From a virus: a DNA stretch of 23,208 bases. The position numbers and the translations under genes were made by a program. Shown here piece after piece: positions 1 through 5,791 of the stretch. Location: positions 1 to 23,208 of IMG/VR virus record IMGVR_UViG_3300037231_000094. The stretch is one strand, 5' to 3'. Numbering within the stretch: the first letter of the stretch is position 1; each line of letters opens with the position of its first letter. The notes beneath the pieces were generated by a model. That model saw only the letters and a list, made by a program, of their open reading frames with translations. It was not told the DNA's origin and did no database searches.

Positions 1-474
1 GTCGGCGGCGGCGGCGTCGGCGGCGTAATAGAACCACCGTCGAGGATAAATCGCACGAATAACGTCTCGCGCCTTGACGGAAGTCTCCCTGTCCACGAGC
101 GCAGACAACGAACGGAGCTTCGCCGCGATCTCAGTCTTCCCGGCCATGTCTAACCACATCGGAGCGATCACGCGCACGGCGAAGTCTGCGGCAACGAATC
201 CGCGCTTGATATAGGTTGCGTTGCTGACGACGGAACCAATCAATTTAGGGATCAGTGGTTTCAGGAACTCATCGCGGGTCGCATCGTCGGGCATCCGATC
301 ATTGAGACGACGAAGGGCTGCGGCCACAGCGGGACAAGCGCACTTGGGCGTATCGCTATGAGTCTCGCCAGCGACGTAGGCCACGGCTTCCATGACGCAG
401 AGTCCTTGATTGGGACTGGAATGGTTGCCTGACTTGAGAGTGATTTTAGAGAGAGACTTCAGTTTTTTCTTCAT
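1..474 (-). CDS. Conserved hypothetical protein, C-terminus cut by window edge
   Basis: The frame reads without a stop from an ATG at 474 to base 1 (158 codons), so the gene runs off the left edge. AGGAG lies just upstream of the ATG. After a basic N-terminus it has a conserved-looking block (QGLCVMEAVAYVAGE, then THSDTPKCACPAV) followed by a helical segment and LIPKLIGSVV. I recall this CMEA..Y..GE..SD.P.C pattern from uncharacterised phage and actinobacterial proteins; no function is known to me. The visible end (YYAADAAAAD, encoded by GCC/GAC repeats) looks like the start of the Ala-rich tail such proteins often carry. It is the last visible gene of the leftward operon, one base after the preceding stop. 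Confidence 0.75.
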   Translation of the reverse strand, partial: MKKKLKSLSKITLKSGNHSSPNQGLCVMEAVAYVAGETHSDTPKCACPAVAAALRRLNDRMPDDATRDEFLKPLIPKLIGSVVSNATYIKRGFVAADFAVRVIAPMWLDMAGKTEIAAKLRSLSALVDRETSVKARDVIRAIYPRRWFYYAADAAAAD

Positions 475-475
475 G

Positions 476-607
476 TTACGCTCCTTTGTTCCAGAAAATT
501 TTATAGTTGGTGAGATCACGCTTCGCGGCCTTCCGAATGGCCGGCGCGAGGCGGCAGTTCTTCGCGATCTTGTCCAGGTGACGGAGCAGGCGTTGCTGGT
601 CGCTCAT
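476..607 (-). CDS. Small hypothetical protein (43 aa)
   Basis: A 43-residue basic, helical frame starts at ATG 607, four bases after the stop of the upstream lipoprotein gene, and ends with TAA one base before the ATG of the next gene. That tight spacing is the main reason to accept it. The sequence (MSDQQRLLRHLDKIAKNC at the start) has no motif I recognise. It is probably translated by coupling to its neighbours in the leftward operon. Confidence 0.5.
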   Translation of the reverse strand: MSDQQRLLRHLDKIAKNCRLAPAIRKAAKRDLTNYKIFWNKGA

Positions 608-611
608 GGCG

Positions 612-806
612 TCACCAGACCCGCTTGCGCCAGCCGCGCGCCGTCATGCAGGCGCGGTAGGCCTTCGTCGTCGCCGTCATCGCCTGGCACTCGCCGTCGT
701 CCGTCTCGAAGACGTAGCGCGCGGCGCCCTGGTTCTGCCAGCGGTCCTGCGCCGTCGGCGCGCACGCGGCCGCGGCGATCATAAGGAGGAGGAGCGTGGG
801 GCGCAT
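612..806 (-). CDS. Small putative lipoprotein
   Basis: This 64-residue protein has a short signal peptide (MRPTLLLLMIAAAAC) with a lipobox-like AAAC ending at Cys15, so it is likely lipidated and exported, implying a Gram-negative envelope destination. The mature part has two Cys (GECQAM and YRACM) and a GW near the end, a pattern seen in small phage or bacterial lipoproteins of unknown role. GGAGG precedes the ATG inside the end of the upstream gene, and the two genes are separated by one base. A role in superinfection immunity or in the envelope is conceivable, but nothing in the sequence proves it. Confidence 0.6.
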   Translation of the reverse strand: MRPTLLLLMIAAAACAPTAQDRWQNQGAARYVFETDDGECQAMTATTKAYRACMTARGWRKRVW

Positions 807-807
807 G

Positions 808-1170
808 TCAGCGGGCCTCCACGCGGAAGAACTCCGCCTGTCGGTCGTTCAGCATCGCGGCGACCTCTTCGACGGCGCCAGTCATGTCCACGGCCATGCA
901 CTCCGCGACCAGCGCGATAGCGCGCGGATCGTTGATGTCAAGCTGCTTCGGATTATAAGTGAACGTCGGCCGGTCCGCGATCGTCGCCGCAACGGCCGGC
1001 GCGATGTGCTTCTCGTAGGCCTCGACCGTGGCCGGCCACAGCGGCAGTCGCTCGCGGCACGCCTCGCACCAGTCGAGCGCGTTCTTCTTCGCGACCGGCT
1101 TCATGCAGAACAGCGGCGAGATGTTTTCGTTCGCGGCCCCGATCTCTCGACGACAGTATTTAATTTCCAT
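808..1170 (-). CDS. Hypothetical protein with Cys-rich N-terminus (120 aa)
   Basis: First gene of the leftward operon. I chose ATG 1170 because AGGAGACC sits at the right distance and because the leftward promoter (-10 at 1204-1199) would start transcription just upstream; the open frame continues to 1398 but that extension crosses the promoter. The N-terminal 40 residues hold Cys6, Cys22, Cys35 and Cys38 (WCEACRE), a plausible zinc site. The rest is helical, with an acidic stretch ending FFRVEAR. I do not recognise the family. It is followed after one base by the lipoprotein gene. Confidence 0.65.
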   Translation of the reverse strand: MEIKYCRREIGAANENISPLFCMKPVAKKNALDWCEACRERLPLWPATVEAYEKHIAPAVAATIADRPTFTYNPKQLDINDPRAIALVAECMAVDMTGAVEEVAAMLNDRQAEFFRVEAR

Positions 1171-1198
1171 TTGGTCTCCTTTGTGCGACTCCAAGAGG

Positions 1199-1227
1199 AT
1201 ATTAGCAGACAGATTTATTGCTGTCAA
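1199..1227 (-). promoter_or_regulatory. Sigma70-type promoter for leftward operon
   Basis: On the minus strand TTGACA (1227-1222) is followed by a 17-base spacer and TAATAT (1204-1199). Both boxes are consensus or near consensus at ideal spacing. Transcription would start near 1192 and reach the AGGAGACC site and ATG at 1170 after a short leader. Confidence 0.75.
1208..1225. promoter_or_regulatory. Candidate operator palindrome
   Basis: GACAG, eight bases, CTGTC: an 18-base inverted repeat lying across the spacer and -35 box of the leftward promoter. A dimeric repressor bound here would block leftward transcription. The arm order is the reverse of the E. coli LexA box (CTGT-N8-ACAG), so it is not a LexA site. 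The winged-helix protein encoded at 1316 is an obvious candidate binder, but that is inference. Confidence 0.35.
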
Positions 1228-1267
1228 GGACTTTGTGTAAATAATAACTTCATGTAACCGAATTATG

Positions 1268-1296
1268 TTGACATGGATGAATTGAACGGCTACACT
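1268..1296 (+). promoter_or_regulatory. Sigma70-type promoter for regulator-methyltransferase operon
   Basis: TTGACA (1268-1273), 17-base spacer, TACACT (1291-1296). The start point would be near 1303, leaving a very short leader that still contains AAGGAGA (1306-1312) before ATG 1316. It points away from the leftward promoter about 40 bases to its left, so the two form a divergent control region. Confidence 0.75.
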
Positions 1297-1315
1297 ATCC
1301 GCACCAAGGAGAGTC

Positions 1316-1651
1316 ATGAAAAATAAAAACACGTTGGTCATCGACGAAAAGCGTTTGGAAGTTTTCCTTGACGGAGAGCGCGTCAATTTGTCGCACAAGG
1401 AGTATCACCTCCTGCTGACCCTGCGGAAAGGATCGGATCGAATTTGGAAGCGCGAGGACCTTCTGAAAAAGATTTGGGGCGCGGACTACGCGGACCTCGA
1501 CACGCGCACCGTTGACCAGCACGTCACACGGTTGCGTCGGAAGTTGGAGCCCACGGCGAAGCGGGTGCAGGGCGGAAAGGCTTCGCGGACTTCTCATCGG
1601 TTCATCGAGACGGTGTCCTCGGGCGGGTATCGGATCGCGGCGGGGGTGTAG
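1316..1651 (+). CDS. Stand-alone OmpR/PhoB-type winged-helix DNA-binding protein
   Basis: This 111-residue protein matches the C-terminal effector domain of OmpR/PhoB response regulators: an N-terminal beta segment (NTLVIDEKRLEVFLDGE), LSHKEYHLLLTL (alpha-1 region), a turn and helix with KREDLLKKIWG, the recognition helix region TRTVDQHVTRLRRKL, and the final wing ETVSSGGYRIA. There is no receiver domain, so phosphorylation control is not expected. It has a strong ribosome site and promoter of its own. Its TAG shares one base with the GTG of the methyltransferase gene, so the two are translationally coupled. It likely regulates this operon or the divergent one, in the manner of the controller proteins of restriction-modification loci; that role is inferred. 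Confidence 0.8.
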   Translation: MKNKNTLVIDEKRLEVFLDGERVNLSHKEYHLLLTLRKGSDRIWKREDLLKKIWGADYADLDTRTVDQHVTRLRRKLEPTAKRVQGGKASRTSHRFIETVSSGGYRIAAGV

Positions 1652-2436
1652 TGAAATACGTCTCCATGTTCAGCGGCATTGAGGCCGCGTCCGCTGCGTG
1701 GGAGCCGATGGGGTGGGAGTGTTTGGCCGTCTCGGAGATTGAGAAGTTTCCGAGCGCGGTCTTGGCGCACCGCTATCCCAAGGTCCCCAACCTAGGCGAC
1801 ATGACTAAGGTGGATTGGAAGAAGTACCGCGGCGCGGCGGACGCAGTCGTCGGCGGGCCGCCGTGTCAGGCGTTTAGCGTGGCTGGCCTACGGGGGTCGT
1901 TAAACGACGCACGGGGGAATCTCTCACTCGCATATGTCCGAGCAATACACGATATTCAGCCTCGATGGTGTCTCACCGAAAACGTCCCGGGATGGCTCAA
2001 CACCCCCGACAACGCTTTTGGATGCTTCCTCGCTGGACTTGTTGGGGCAGATGCTCCGCTTGTCTCCCGCCTCGAAGGCGGGGTCTGGCCAAGCGCAGGC
2101 ATTGCCACTGGACCTCTCTACGGCCTTGCCTGGATCGTTAAAGACGCACAATTTTTCGGAGTCCCCCAACGCCGTCGTCGCGTCTTCGTTGTCGGATATC
2201 TTGGAGACTGGCGCCGTGCCGCTCAAGTACTTTTTGAGCCCGAAGGCCTGCGCGGGGATCTTGCGGCGCGCGGCGAAGCGGGGCAAGACGCTGCCGAAGA
2301 TGCTGGACGATGCTTTACGCCGGGCCAGCACGCCGCCTACAAAGAAGGAGTCGGGACCATCCGCGCCAACGGCGGGGATCTTGGGGGGGGGGTCGGAAAA
2401 CCTCATCATCCACACCTTGAAAGGGGAGGGCTTTGA
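1651..2436 (+). CDS. C5-cytosine DNA methyltransferase, N-terminal (catalytic) part, frameshifted
   Basis: GTG start overlaps the regulator stop by one base. The reading frame carries the catalytic motifs of Dcm-type enzymes: MFSGIEAAS (motif I, AdoMet binding, residues 6-14), GGPPCQAFSVAG (motif IV, nucleophile Cys72), ENVPG (motif VI, residues 110-114) and PQRRRRVFVVGYLGDW (motif VIII region). It is then interrupted: family-like sequence stops at the ten-G tract (2383-2392), after which this frame reads unrelated residues to a stop at 2436. With nine Gs the protein would continue smoothly as DLGGGSENLIIHTLKGEGFD in the next frame. As it stands the product lacks the target-recognition region and motifs IX-X, so it should be inactive. 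It is either a phase-off allele, a pseudogene, or rescued by slippage. Confidence 0.85.
   Translation: MKYVSMFSGIEAASAAWEPMGWECLAVSEIEKFPSAVLAHRYPKVPNLGDMTKVDWKKYRGAADAVVGGPPCQAFSVAGLRGSLNDARGNLSLAYVRAIHDIQPRWCLTENVPGWLNTPDNAFGCFLAGLVGADAPLVSRLEGGVWPSAGIATGPLYGLAWIVKDAQFFGVPQRRRRVFVVGYLGDWRRAAQVLFEPEGLRGDLAARGEAGQDAAEDAGRCFTPGQHAAYKEGVGTIRANGGDLGGGVGKPHHPHLERGGL
2383..2392 (+). repeat. Poly-G tract (G10), first frame break of methyltransferase
   Basis: Ten consecutive G inside the methyltransferase coding region. The family-like protein changes from frame 1 to frame 2 exactly here; loss of one G (or gain of two) would join the two parts. Tracts of this kind are classic slipped-strand switches in phase-variable genes of Campylobacter, Helicobacter and Neisseria. 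Confidence 0.85.
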
Positions 2437-2750
2437 CGCCTCCGAGGACGGCACGGGACGAGGGGAACCCCTCGTCCCCATCGCGTTCGGGTCCAAGGAC
2501 CACGGGGCCGATGCGGGCGAGACATGTCCGACGCTTCGCGCGGGCGGCCACGCCGACAGCCACCCCAACGCAGGCGTCCCGCCGGCCGTCGTCATCCCCA
2601 TCGACATGCGCCAATGCTCGCGCGGTGAAAAGATGACGAACAACCAAGATCCTGAGAAGGCAAGCGGTGGACCTGCTGGTCTTGGAATCGGAGACAATGG
2701 CGACCCCGCGCCGACAATAGGAACTTCCCATCAGCCTGCCGTGGCTGTTC

Positions 2751-2772
2751 AGAGAGAGAGAGAGAGAGAGAG
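2751..2772 (+). repeat. (AG)11 dinucleotide tract within methyltransferase
   Basis: Eleven perfect AG units, translated as alternating Arg-Glu in frame 2. Dinucleotide tracts of this length are prone to slippage. The coding signal downstream appears to move to frame 3 here and back to frame 2 about 80 bases later. Confidence 0.9.
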
Positions 2773-2969
2773 TAGACATGCCGACGATCGCAGGGACGTT
2801 GGACACGAAGGTCAACCGAGCGGACGCCGCCTGGACGGGGCGTCTCATCGTCCAATTGCCTTCGGCTGGCAAAACTCCGCCGCGCAAGGAGACTCCGTGA
2901 GTGAAGACGTGACGCCGTCGTTGGATAAGAGCAAAGTCCCCGCCATCGCGGTCCCTGAGCAACAAATTT

Positions 2970-3509
2970 TTGACATGCGCGGCAACGGATCGGGGGGGGG
3001 TAAGCCCCACCTTAACGCGAAACGCTGCGGGGAGCCCAAGCGACTACGCGCCGATGGTCTTCCAGCAGAACAGCCGCTCGGAGGTCAGATTGACCAACGG
3101 TGACGGCAAGGTGACGGGCGCGGTGACGTCTGAGCCTGTGGCGCAGTGCCAGAACTACGTGGCGGAGCCGGCGCCAAAATGCTTCACGCAAAACCAGGAC
3201 GGCGACGTGCTCCAAGGCGACGTGCTCCAAGGCGACGTGCTCCAAGGCGACGTGGCCCCGGCGATGGGGACCAACGCGAACGCCTCAGGGCGGAACACGG
3301 CGAAGGTTCACGAAGGCGCAACCGTTCGCCGGCTGACCCCCCCCGAGTGCGAAAAATTACAGGGATTTTGTCCTGGGCACACACTAGTCCCGTACAACGG
3401 GAAGATGGCCGCCGACGGGCCGCGTTACAAGGCTATCGGGAACAGTATGGCGGTCCCCGTGATGGCCTGGATCGGGCGTCGGATTCAGTTGGTGGACGAG
3501 TTGAAATAA
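2970..3509 (+). CDS. C5-cytosine DNA methyltransferase, C-terminal part in a third frame
   Basis: This frame holds the end of the enzyme: VSPTLTRNAAGSPSDYAPMV, then the motif IX region VRRLTPPECEKLQGFCPGH and motif X YKAIGNSMAVPVMAWIGRRI. The first possible ATG (2970) lies upstream of the second G tract, but family-like sequence in this frame begins only after the tract at 3000. With eight Gs instead of nine, the middle part would join as GNGSGGVSPTLTRNA. Three copies of GDVLQ come from the 15-bp tandem repeat. The TAA is immediately followed by the ATG of the HNH gene. On its own this piece lacks the catalytic Cys and AdoMet site and cannot methylate DNA. Confidence 0.75.
   Translation: MTCAATDRGGVSPTLTRNAAGSPSDYAPMVFQQNSRSEVRLTNGDGKVTGAVTSEPVAQCQNYVAEPAPKCFTQNQDGDVLQGDVLQGDVLQGDVAPAMGTNANASGRNTAKVHEGATVRRLTPPECEKLQGFCPGHTLVPYNGKMAADGPRYKAIGNSMAVPVMAWIGRRIQLVDELK
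2992..3000 (+). repeat. Poly-G tract (G9), second frame break of methyltransferase
   Basis: Nine consecutive G. The family-like reading moves from frame 2 to frame 3 at this tract, and removal of one G would join them. Both G tracts therefore carry the same error, one base too many. Confidence 0.85.
3201..3254 (+). repeat. 15-bp in-frame tandem repeat (3.6 copies)
   Basis: The unit GGCGACGTGCTCCAA is present at 3201-3215, 3216-3230 and 3231-3245 with identical sequence, then a partial copy to 3254. It encodes GDVLQ repeats in the target-recognition side of the methyltransferase. Copy-number change would alter length without breaking the frame. Confidence 0.95.
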
Positions 3510-3935
3510 ATGGCGATAATTCATAAGTGTGTTATTTGCGGAAATACCCAGCGCGACTGGGACCGAATCGGAGAGGAGTGGGCGAAAAGAGAAGATGCAG
3601 GCGGGTACGGAGTTCCAGCGATAAACCGTCATAAAGGTGTTGCGGTATGCGACTTTTGCATGCGTGAAGTAAGCGATCTTTACCACGAAAAATTTGACCC
3701 GATACGGTTTCCGTCTCCCAGCAAAAGGCCGGCCATCACATCCAAACAACGATGGACGGTTTGGAAGCGCGACAACTTTACCTGCCTCAAGTGCGGCGTT
3801 CGAGAAAATTTGTCCGTTGACCACATCGAGCCGCTGTGCTTGGGCGGCGAGCACCACGAACGCAATATGCAAACGCTTTGCCTGACCTGCAACATCAAGA
3901 AAGGCGGGCGACGACAGAAAACGGAGACCACCTGA
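3510..3935 (+). CDS. HNH endonuclease
   Basis: The 141-residue protein has an N-terminal zinc-knuckle pair (Cys7/Cys10 and Cys47/Cys50) and a C-terminal HNH nuclease: RWTVWKRDNFTCLKCG, then SVDHIEPLCLGG with catalytic His105, HHERNMQTLCLTCNIKK with Asn119 and Asn128. Cys92/95 and Cys124/127 form the structural zinc site. HNH enzymes nick or cut DNA with one metal ion; phage copies serve in packaging, homing or restriction. It starts on the base after the methyltransferase stop and overlaps the replication gene (TGATG). Because it sits beside a modification gene, a restriction-modification-like pairing is possible but unproven. Base composition in its first half is less GC-rich than in neighbouring genes. 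Confidence 0.85.
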   Translation: MAIIHKCVICGNTQRDWDRIGEEWAKREDAGGYGVPAINRHKGVAVCDFCMREVSDLYHEKFDPIRFPSPSKRPAITSKQRWTVWKRDNFTCLKCGVRENLSVDHIEPLCLGGEHHERNMQTLCLTCNIKKGGRRQKTETT

Positions 3936-4777
3936 TGGCCCGCATCCGAACAATCAAGCCGGACTTCTTTCTGGACCCCGACCTGGCACCGCGCCTGCCC
4001 GTGATGACGCGCCTTCTTTTCATAGGGCTCTGGACGCTGGCCGACCGCGATGGCCGGCTCGAGGACTGCCCCATCCGGATCGCGGCGCAGATCTTTCCGT
4101 ACGACCCCTGCGACATCGAAGGCATGCTCGCGGACCTTTCGACCCTGATTTCAGGCCGAAACAAGCGTTTGATCGACCGTTTTGAGGCCTCAAATGGACG
4201 TCGGTATATTCAGATCGTAAATTTCGAGAAACATCAGCGTCCGCATATAAGAGAGGTTGTAAGTTCAATAGAAAAACCATCAACAAAACACAAGAGGCAC
4301 AACCTAGAACGTGCTGAGGCACTACCTGGGTTTTCAGACCGTAAACCTAGGAAGGTGCGGAGCCCGCTTGATAAGGGGAAGGGAATGGATACTGGAGAGG
4401 GGAAGGAGATAGCGGCTGCGCCGCCAGAGATTTCAATTTCAAAACCAACTCTAAAAACATTTACTCCAGACCAACAAATCGTCCGCGCCTTCAAAGAGGC
4501 CAAGGATATCAACGCGGACGATGCAGACTGGGATAAGCTCCACTACAAGCGGTTCGCGCGGGCGGCGGCGGACCTCCGCAAGATCTTCGCGGGGCGGACC
4601 AACGACGCCATCGCCTACGTTTTGGCGAAGGGTCAAGAGTTGGACGATCGAGGTTTGTTGGGGTGGGGACTGGAAGCAATCGCACGGGCGGCGGCGACCG
4701 ACCCGAGAGCACTAGGAGGCGAACCGAGTGGACCAGAAGACGGCGCGGTGGCTACAAATCGTTTGGCTGGACCATGA
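3935..4777 (+). CDS. Phage replication-initiation-like protein
   Basis: ATG 3935 shares one base with the HNH stop. The N-terminus (ARIRTIKPDFFLD, RLLFIGLWTLADRDGRLED, RRYIQIVNFEKHQRPH) is the winged-helix-like domain found in phage replication proteins that resemble DnaD/lambda O N-termini. A low-complexity, relatively AT-rich linker (about residues 105-170) follows, then a helical C-terminal domain (ADWDKLHYKRFARAAADLRK and after) that could bind a helicase or loader. 280 residues is usual for the group. The last 50 bases overlap the next gene. Assignment to replication is by family resemblance; no helicase gene is visible nearby. Confidence 0.65.
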   Translation: MARIRTIKPDFFLDPDLAPRLPVMTRLLFIGLWTLADRDGRLEDCPIRIAAQIFPYDPCDIEGMLADLSTLISGRNKRLIDRFEASNGRRYIQIVNFEKHQRPHIREVVSSIEKPSTKHKRHNLERAEALPGFSDRKPRKVRSPLDKGKGMDTGEGKEIAAAPPEISISKPTLKTFTPDQQIVRAFKEAKDINADDADWDKLHYKRFARAAADLRKIFAGRTNDAIAYVLAKGQELDDRGLLGWGLEAIARAAATDPRALGGEPSGPEDGAVATNRLAGP

Positions 4778-5210
4778 CGATCTCATGGGACTGCACGCGC
4801 GGGAGAAGTCGCAGGCGACGCGCTTGCCGGGCTCCGACGAGCCGCGCTTCCAGGCGGAGAAGCGGGTGTCGTGGCAGGACCTCCAGAGGATCGCTTTGGC
4901 GACGAGCCGTTTGAGTCCTAGCGGCTACTGGCCGAACGGGATGGACGAAGGCGCCAAAGCGGCGTCAGTCGCGGCGTTTGAGCGCGAGATCTACCCGCTA
5001 TGGAAAGGCATCGAGGAGCGCGACAAGATCGCGGAGGACAAGATGACGCCGGCCGAGGTGACGTCTCAGCGCGTCCTGTTGGAGTGCGTCACGCTCCACA
5101 AACAAGACCTCGCCGTCTACCAAAGCGGGATCAAGCCGAACCGATCGGGCGGCGACCAGGAGCGTATGGCGGACCTCCGGCGCAAGGCGGCGCGGGCGGC
5201 GGGTGTCTAA
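4728..5210 (+). CDS. Hypothetical protein (160 aa)
   Basis: GTG 4728 is preceded by AGGAGG at good spacing, which decides the start even though it overlaps the previous gene by 50 bases. The product is hydrophilic and mainly helical with several Trp in its first half (RWLQIVWLDHDDL, VSWQDLQ, GYWPNG) and a basic C-terminus (RMADLRRKAARAAGV). I do not recognise it. Its place directly after the replication gene suggests a replication or DNA-metabolism accessory role, but this is context only. Confidence 0.65.
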   Translation: MDQKTARWLQIVWLDHDDLMGLHAREKSQATRLPGSDEPRFQAEKRVSWQDLQRIALATSRLSPSGYWPNGMDEGAKAASVAAFEREIYPLWKGIEERDKIAEDKMTPAEVTSQRVLLECVTLHKQDLAVYQSGIKPNRSGGDQERMADLRRKAARAAGV

Positions 5211-5379
5211 GAATCAGGCGCTGGGCCCGTGCGGAAAGATCGAGTACCCCGACGAGTTCTCGGCGCGACAGCGGGCGTTATGGCTGAACATGATGAAGCC
5301 GGCGAAGCACCCGAGGACTTTGCGGGCCTACGCCTGCTACGCGTGTCGGAAGTGGCACTTATCGTCCAAGGACAGTTGA
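5203..5379 (+). CDS. Small zinc-ribbon-like phage protein (58 aa)
   Basis: The GTG at 5203 overlaps the previous stop by eight bases. The protein contains GPCGKIEY near the start and AYACYACRKWHLSSK at the end, with a CxxCxxxH cluster. Small phage proteins of the form CGK..Y...A ...K....YRCxxCxxWHLT are common and uncharacterised; this one fits. There is only a weak ribosome site, so it is probably coupled to its neighbour. It closes the left rightward operon; the next promoter's -35 box overlaps its stop codon. Confidence 0.6.
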   Translation: MSKNQALGPCGKIEYPDEFSARQRALWLNMMKPAKHPRTLRAYACYACRKWHLSSKDS

Positions 5380-5404
5380 CGAACTTGTAAAGGTCAGGTA
5401 TACT
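5376..5404 (+). promoter_or_regulatory. Sigma70-type promoter upstream of terminase genes
   Basis: TTGACG (5376-5381), 17-base spacer, TATACT (5399-5404). The expected start point (about 5411) coincides with the ATG at 5411, so the message would be leaderless if that ATG is used, or would have a 48-base leader with GAAGGAAG before an in-frame GTG at 5459. Confidence 0.75.
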
Positions 5405-5410
5405 TCGGGC

Positions 5411-5791
5411 ATGGCGAGAAACCCTCAGCCCGGGGAACCCCCGAAGGAAGACAGCAAAGTGCAGGCTCCTGGTGAAAATCTAAAGAAGTACCCAGGTCTT
5501 ACCAACGCGGGCAAGGGGAGAGTTAAGGGTGTCCCCAATAAAAACACCGCTGCCCGCCAAGCCGTCTCGGATCAACTCCTAGACGCCTGGCACGAAGGCA
5601 ACGCGCAGATAAAGGCCCGTCAGGTCGTCCAGGCCGCGCTCGACGCCGCGAAGGACGGCGACCTCTCCGAGCTCAATGTGATCCTGCCCTACATCGCCCG
5701 CAAGCAGCCCGACCGCATCGAGCTCATGCCCGTTGAAGCCATGAGTCCGGACGAGATCGAGGCGATATGGGGCAAGCGCCAGGACAAATGA
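5411..5791 (+). CDS. Terminase-associated protein, possible small subunit (126 aa)
   Basis: The protein carries the block GRVKGVPNKNT, common at the N-terminus of phage proteins encoded just before large terminases, followed by helices (AARQAVSDQLLDAW, KARQVVQAALDAA) and a C-terminal LNVILPYIARKQPDRIE. Position and helical build fit a small terminase or DNA-binding packaging factor, but no clear HTH is seen. ATG 5411 lies at the predicted transcription start; GTG 5459 (110 aa product) has a better ribosome site, so the true start is uncertain. It overlaps the large terminase by ATGA. Confidence 0.65.
   Translation: MARNPQPGEPPKEDSKVQAPGENLKKYPGLTNAGKGRVKGVPNKNTAARQAVSDQLLDAWHEGNAQIKARQVVQAALDAAKDGDLSELNVILPYIARKQPDRIELMPVEAMSPDEIEAIWGKRQDK

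Larger units (their letters stand above)
2393..3103 (+). pseudogene. C5-cytosine DNA methyltransferase, middle part in a second frame
   Basis: In frame 2 this stretch reads like the variable middle of phage Dcm-type methyltransferases: FDASEDGTGRGEPLVPIAFG, KDHGADAGETCPTLRAGGH, IDMRQCSRGEKMTNN, PIAFGWQNSAAQG, FDMRGNGSGG. It has no start of its own and is in frame with neither the N-terminal nor the C-terminal part. Family-like sequence ends at the second G tract (2992-3000); the frame then runs on to a stop at 3103. Between about 2773 and 2850 the better match lies in frame 3 (PTIAGTLDTK, AAWTGRLIV), which suggests an extra shift at the (AG)11 tract that is compensated near 2851 (one added C would give RLIVPIAFGW). 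The segment would be made only if slippage restores the frame. Confidence 0.7.

Noticed and set aside
1208-1225. LexA (SOS) box
   Set aside because: The arms are in the order ACAG-N8-CTGT rather than CTGT-N8-ACAG, so it does not match the E. coli-type site; kept only as an unspecified operator candidate.
3201-3254. Possible CRISPR array
   Set aside because: The repeats are contiguous 15-base units without spacers and lie in frame inside the methyltransferase.
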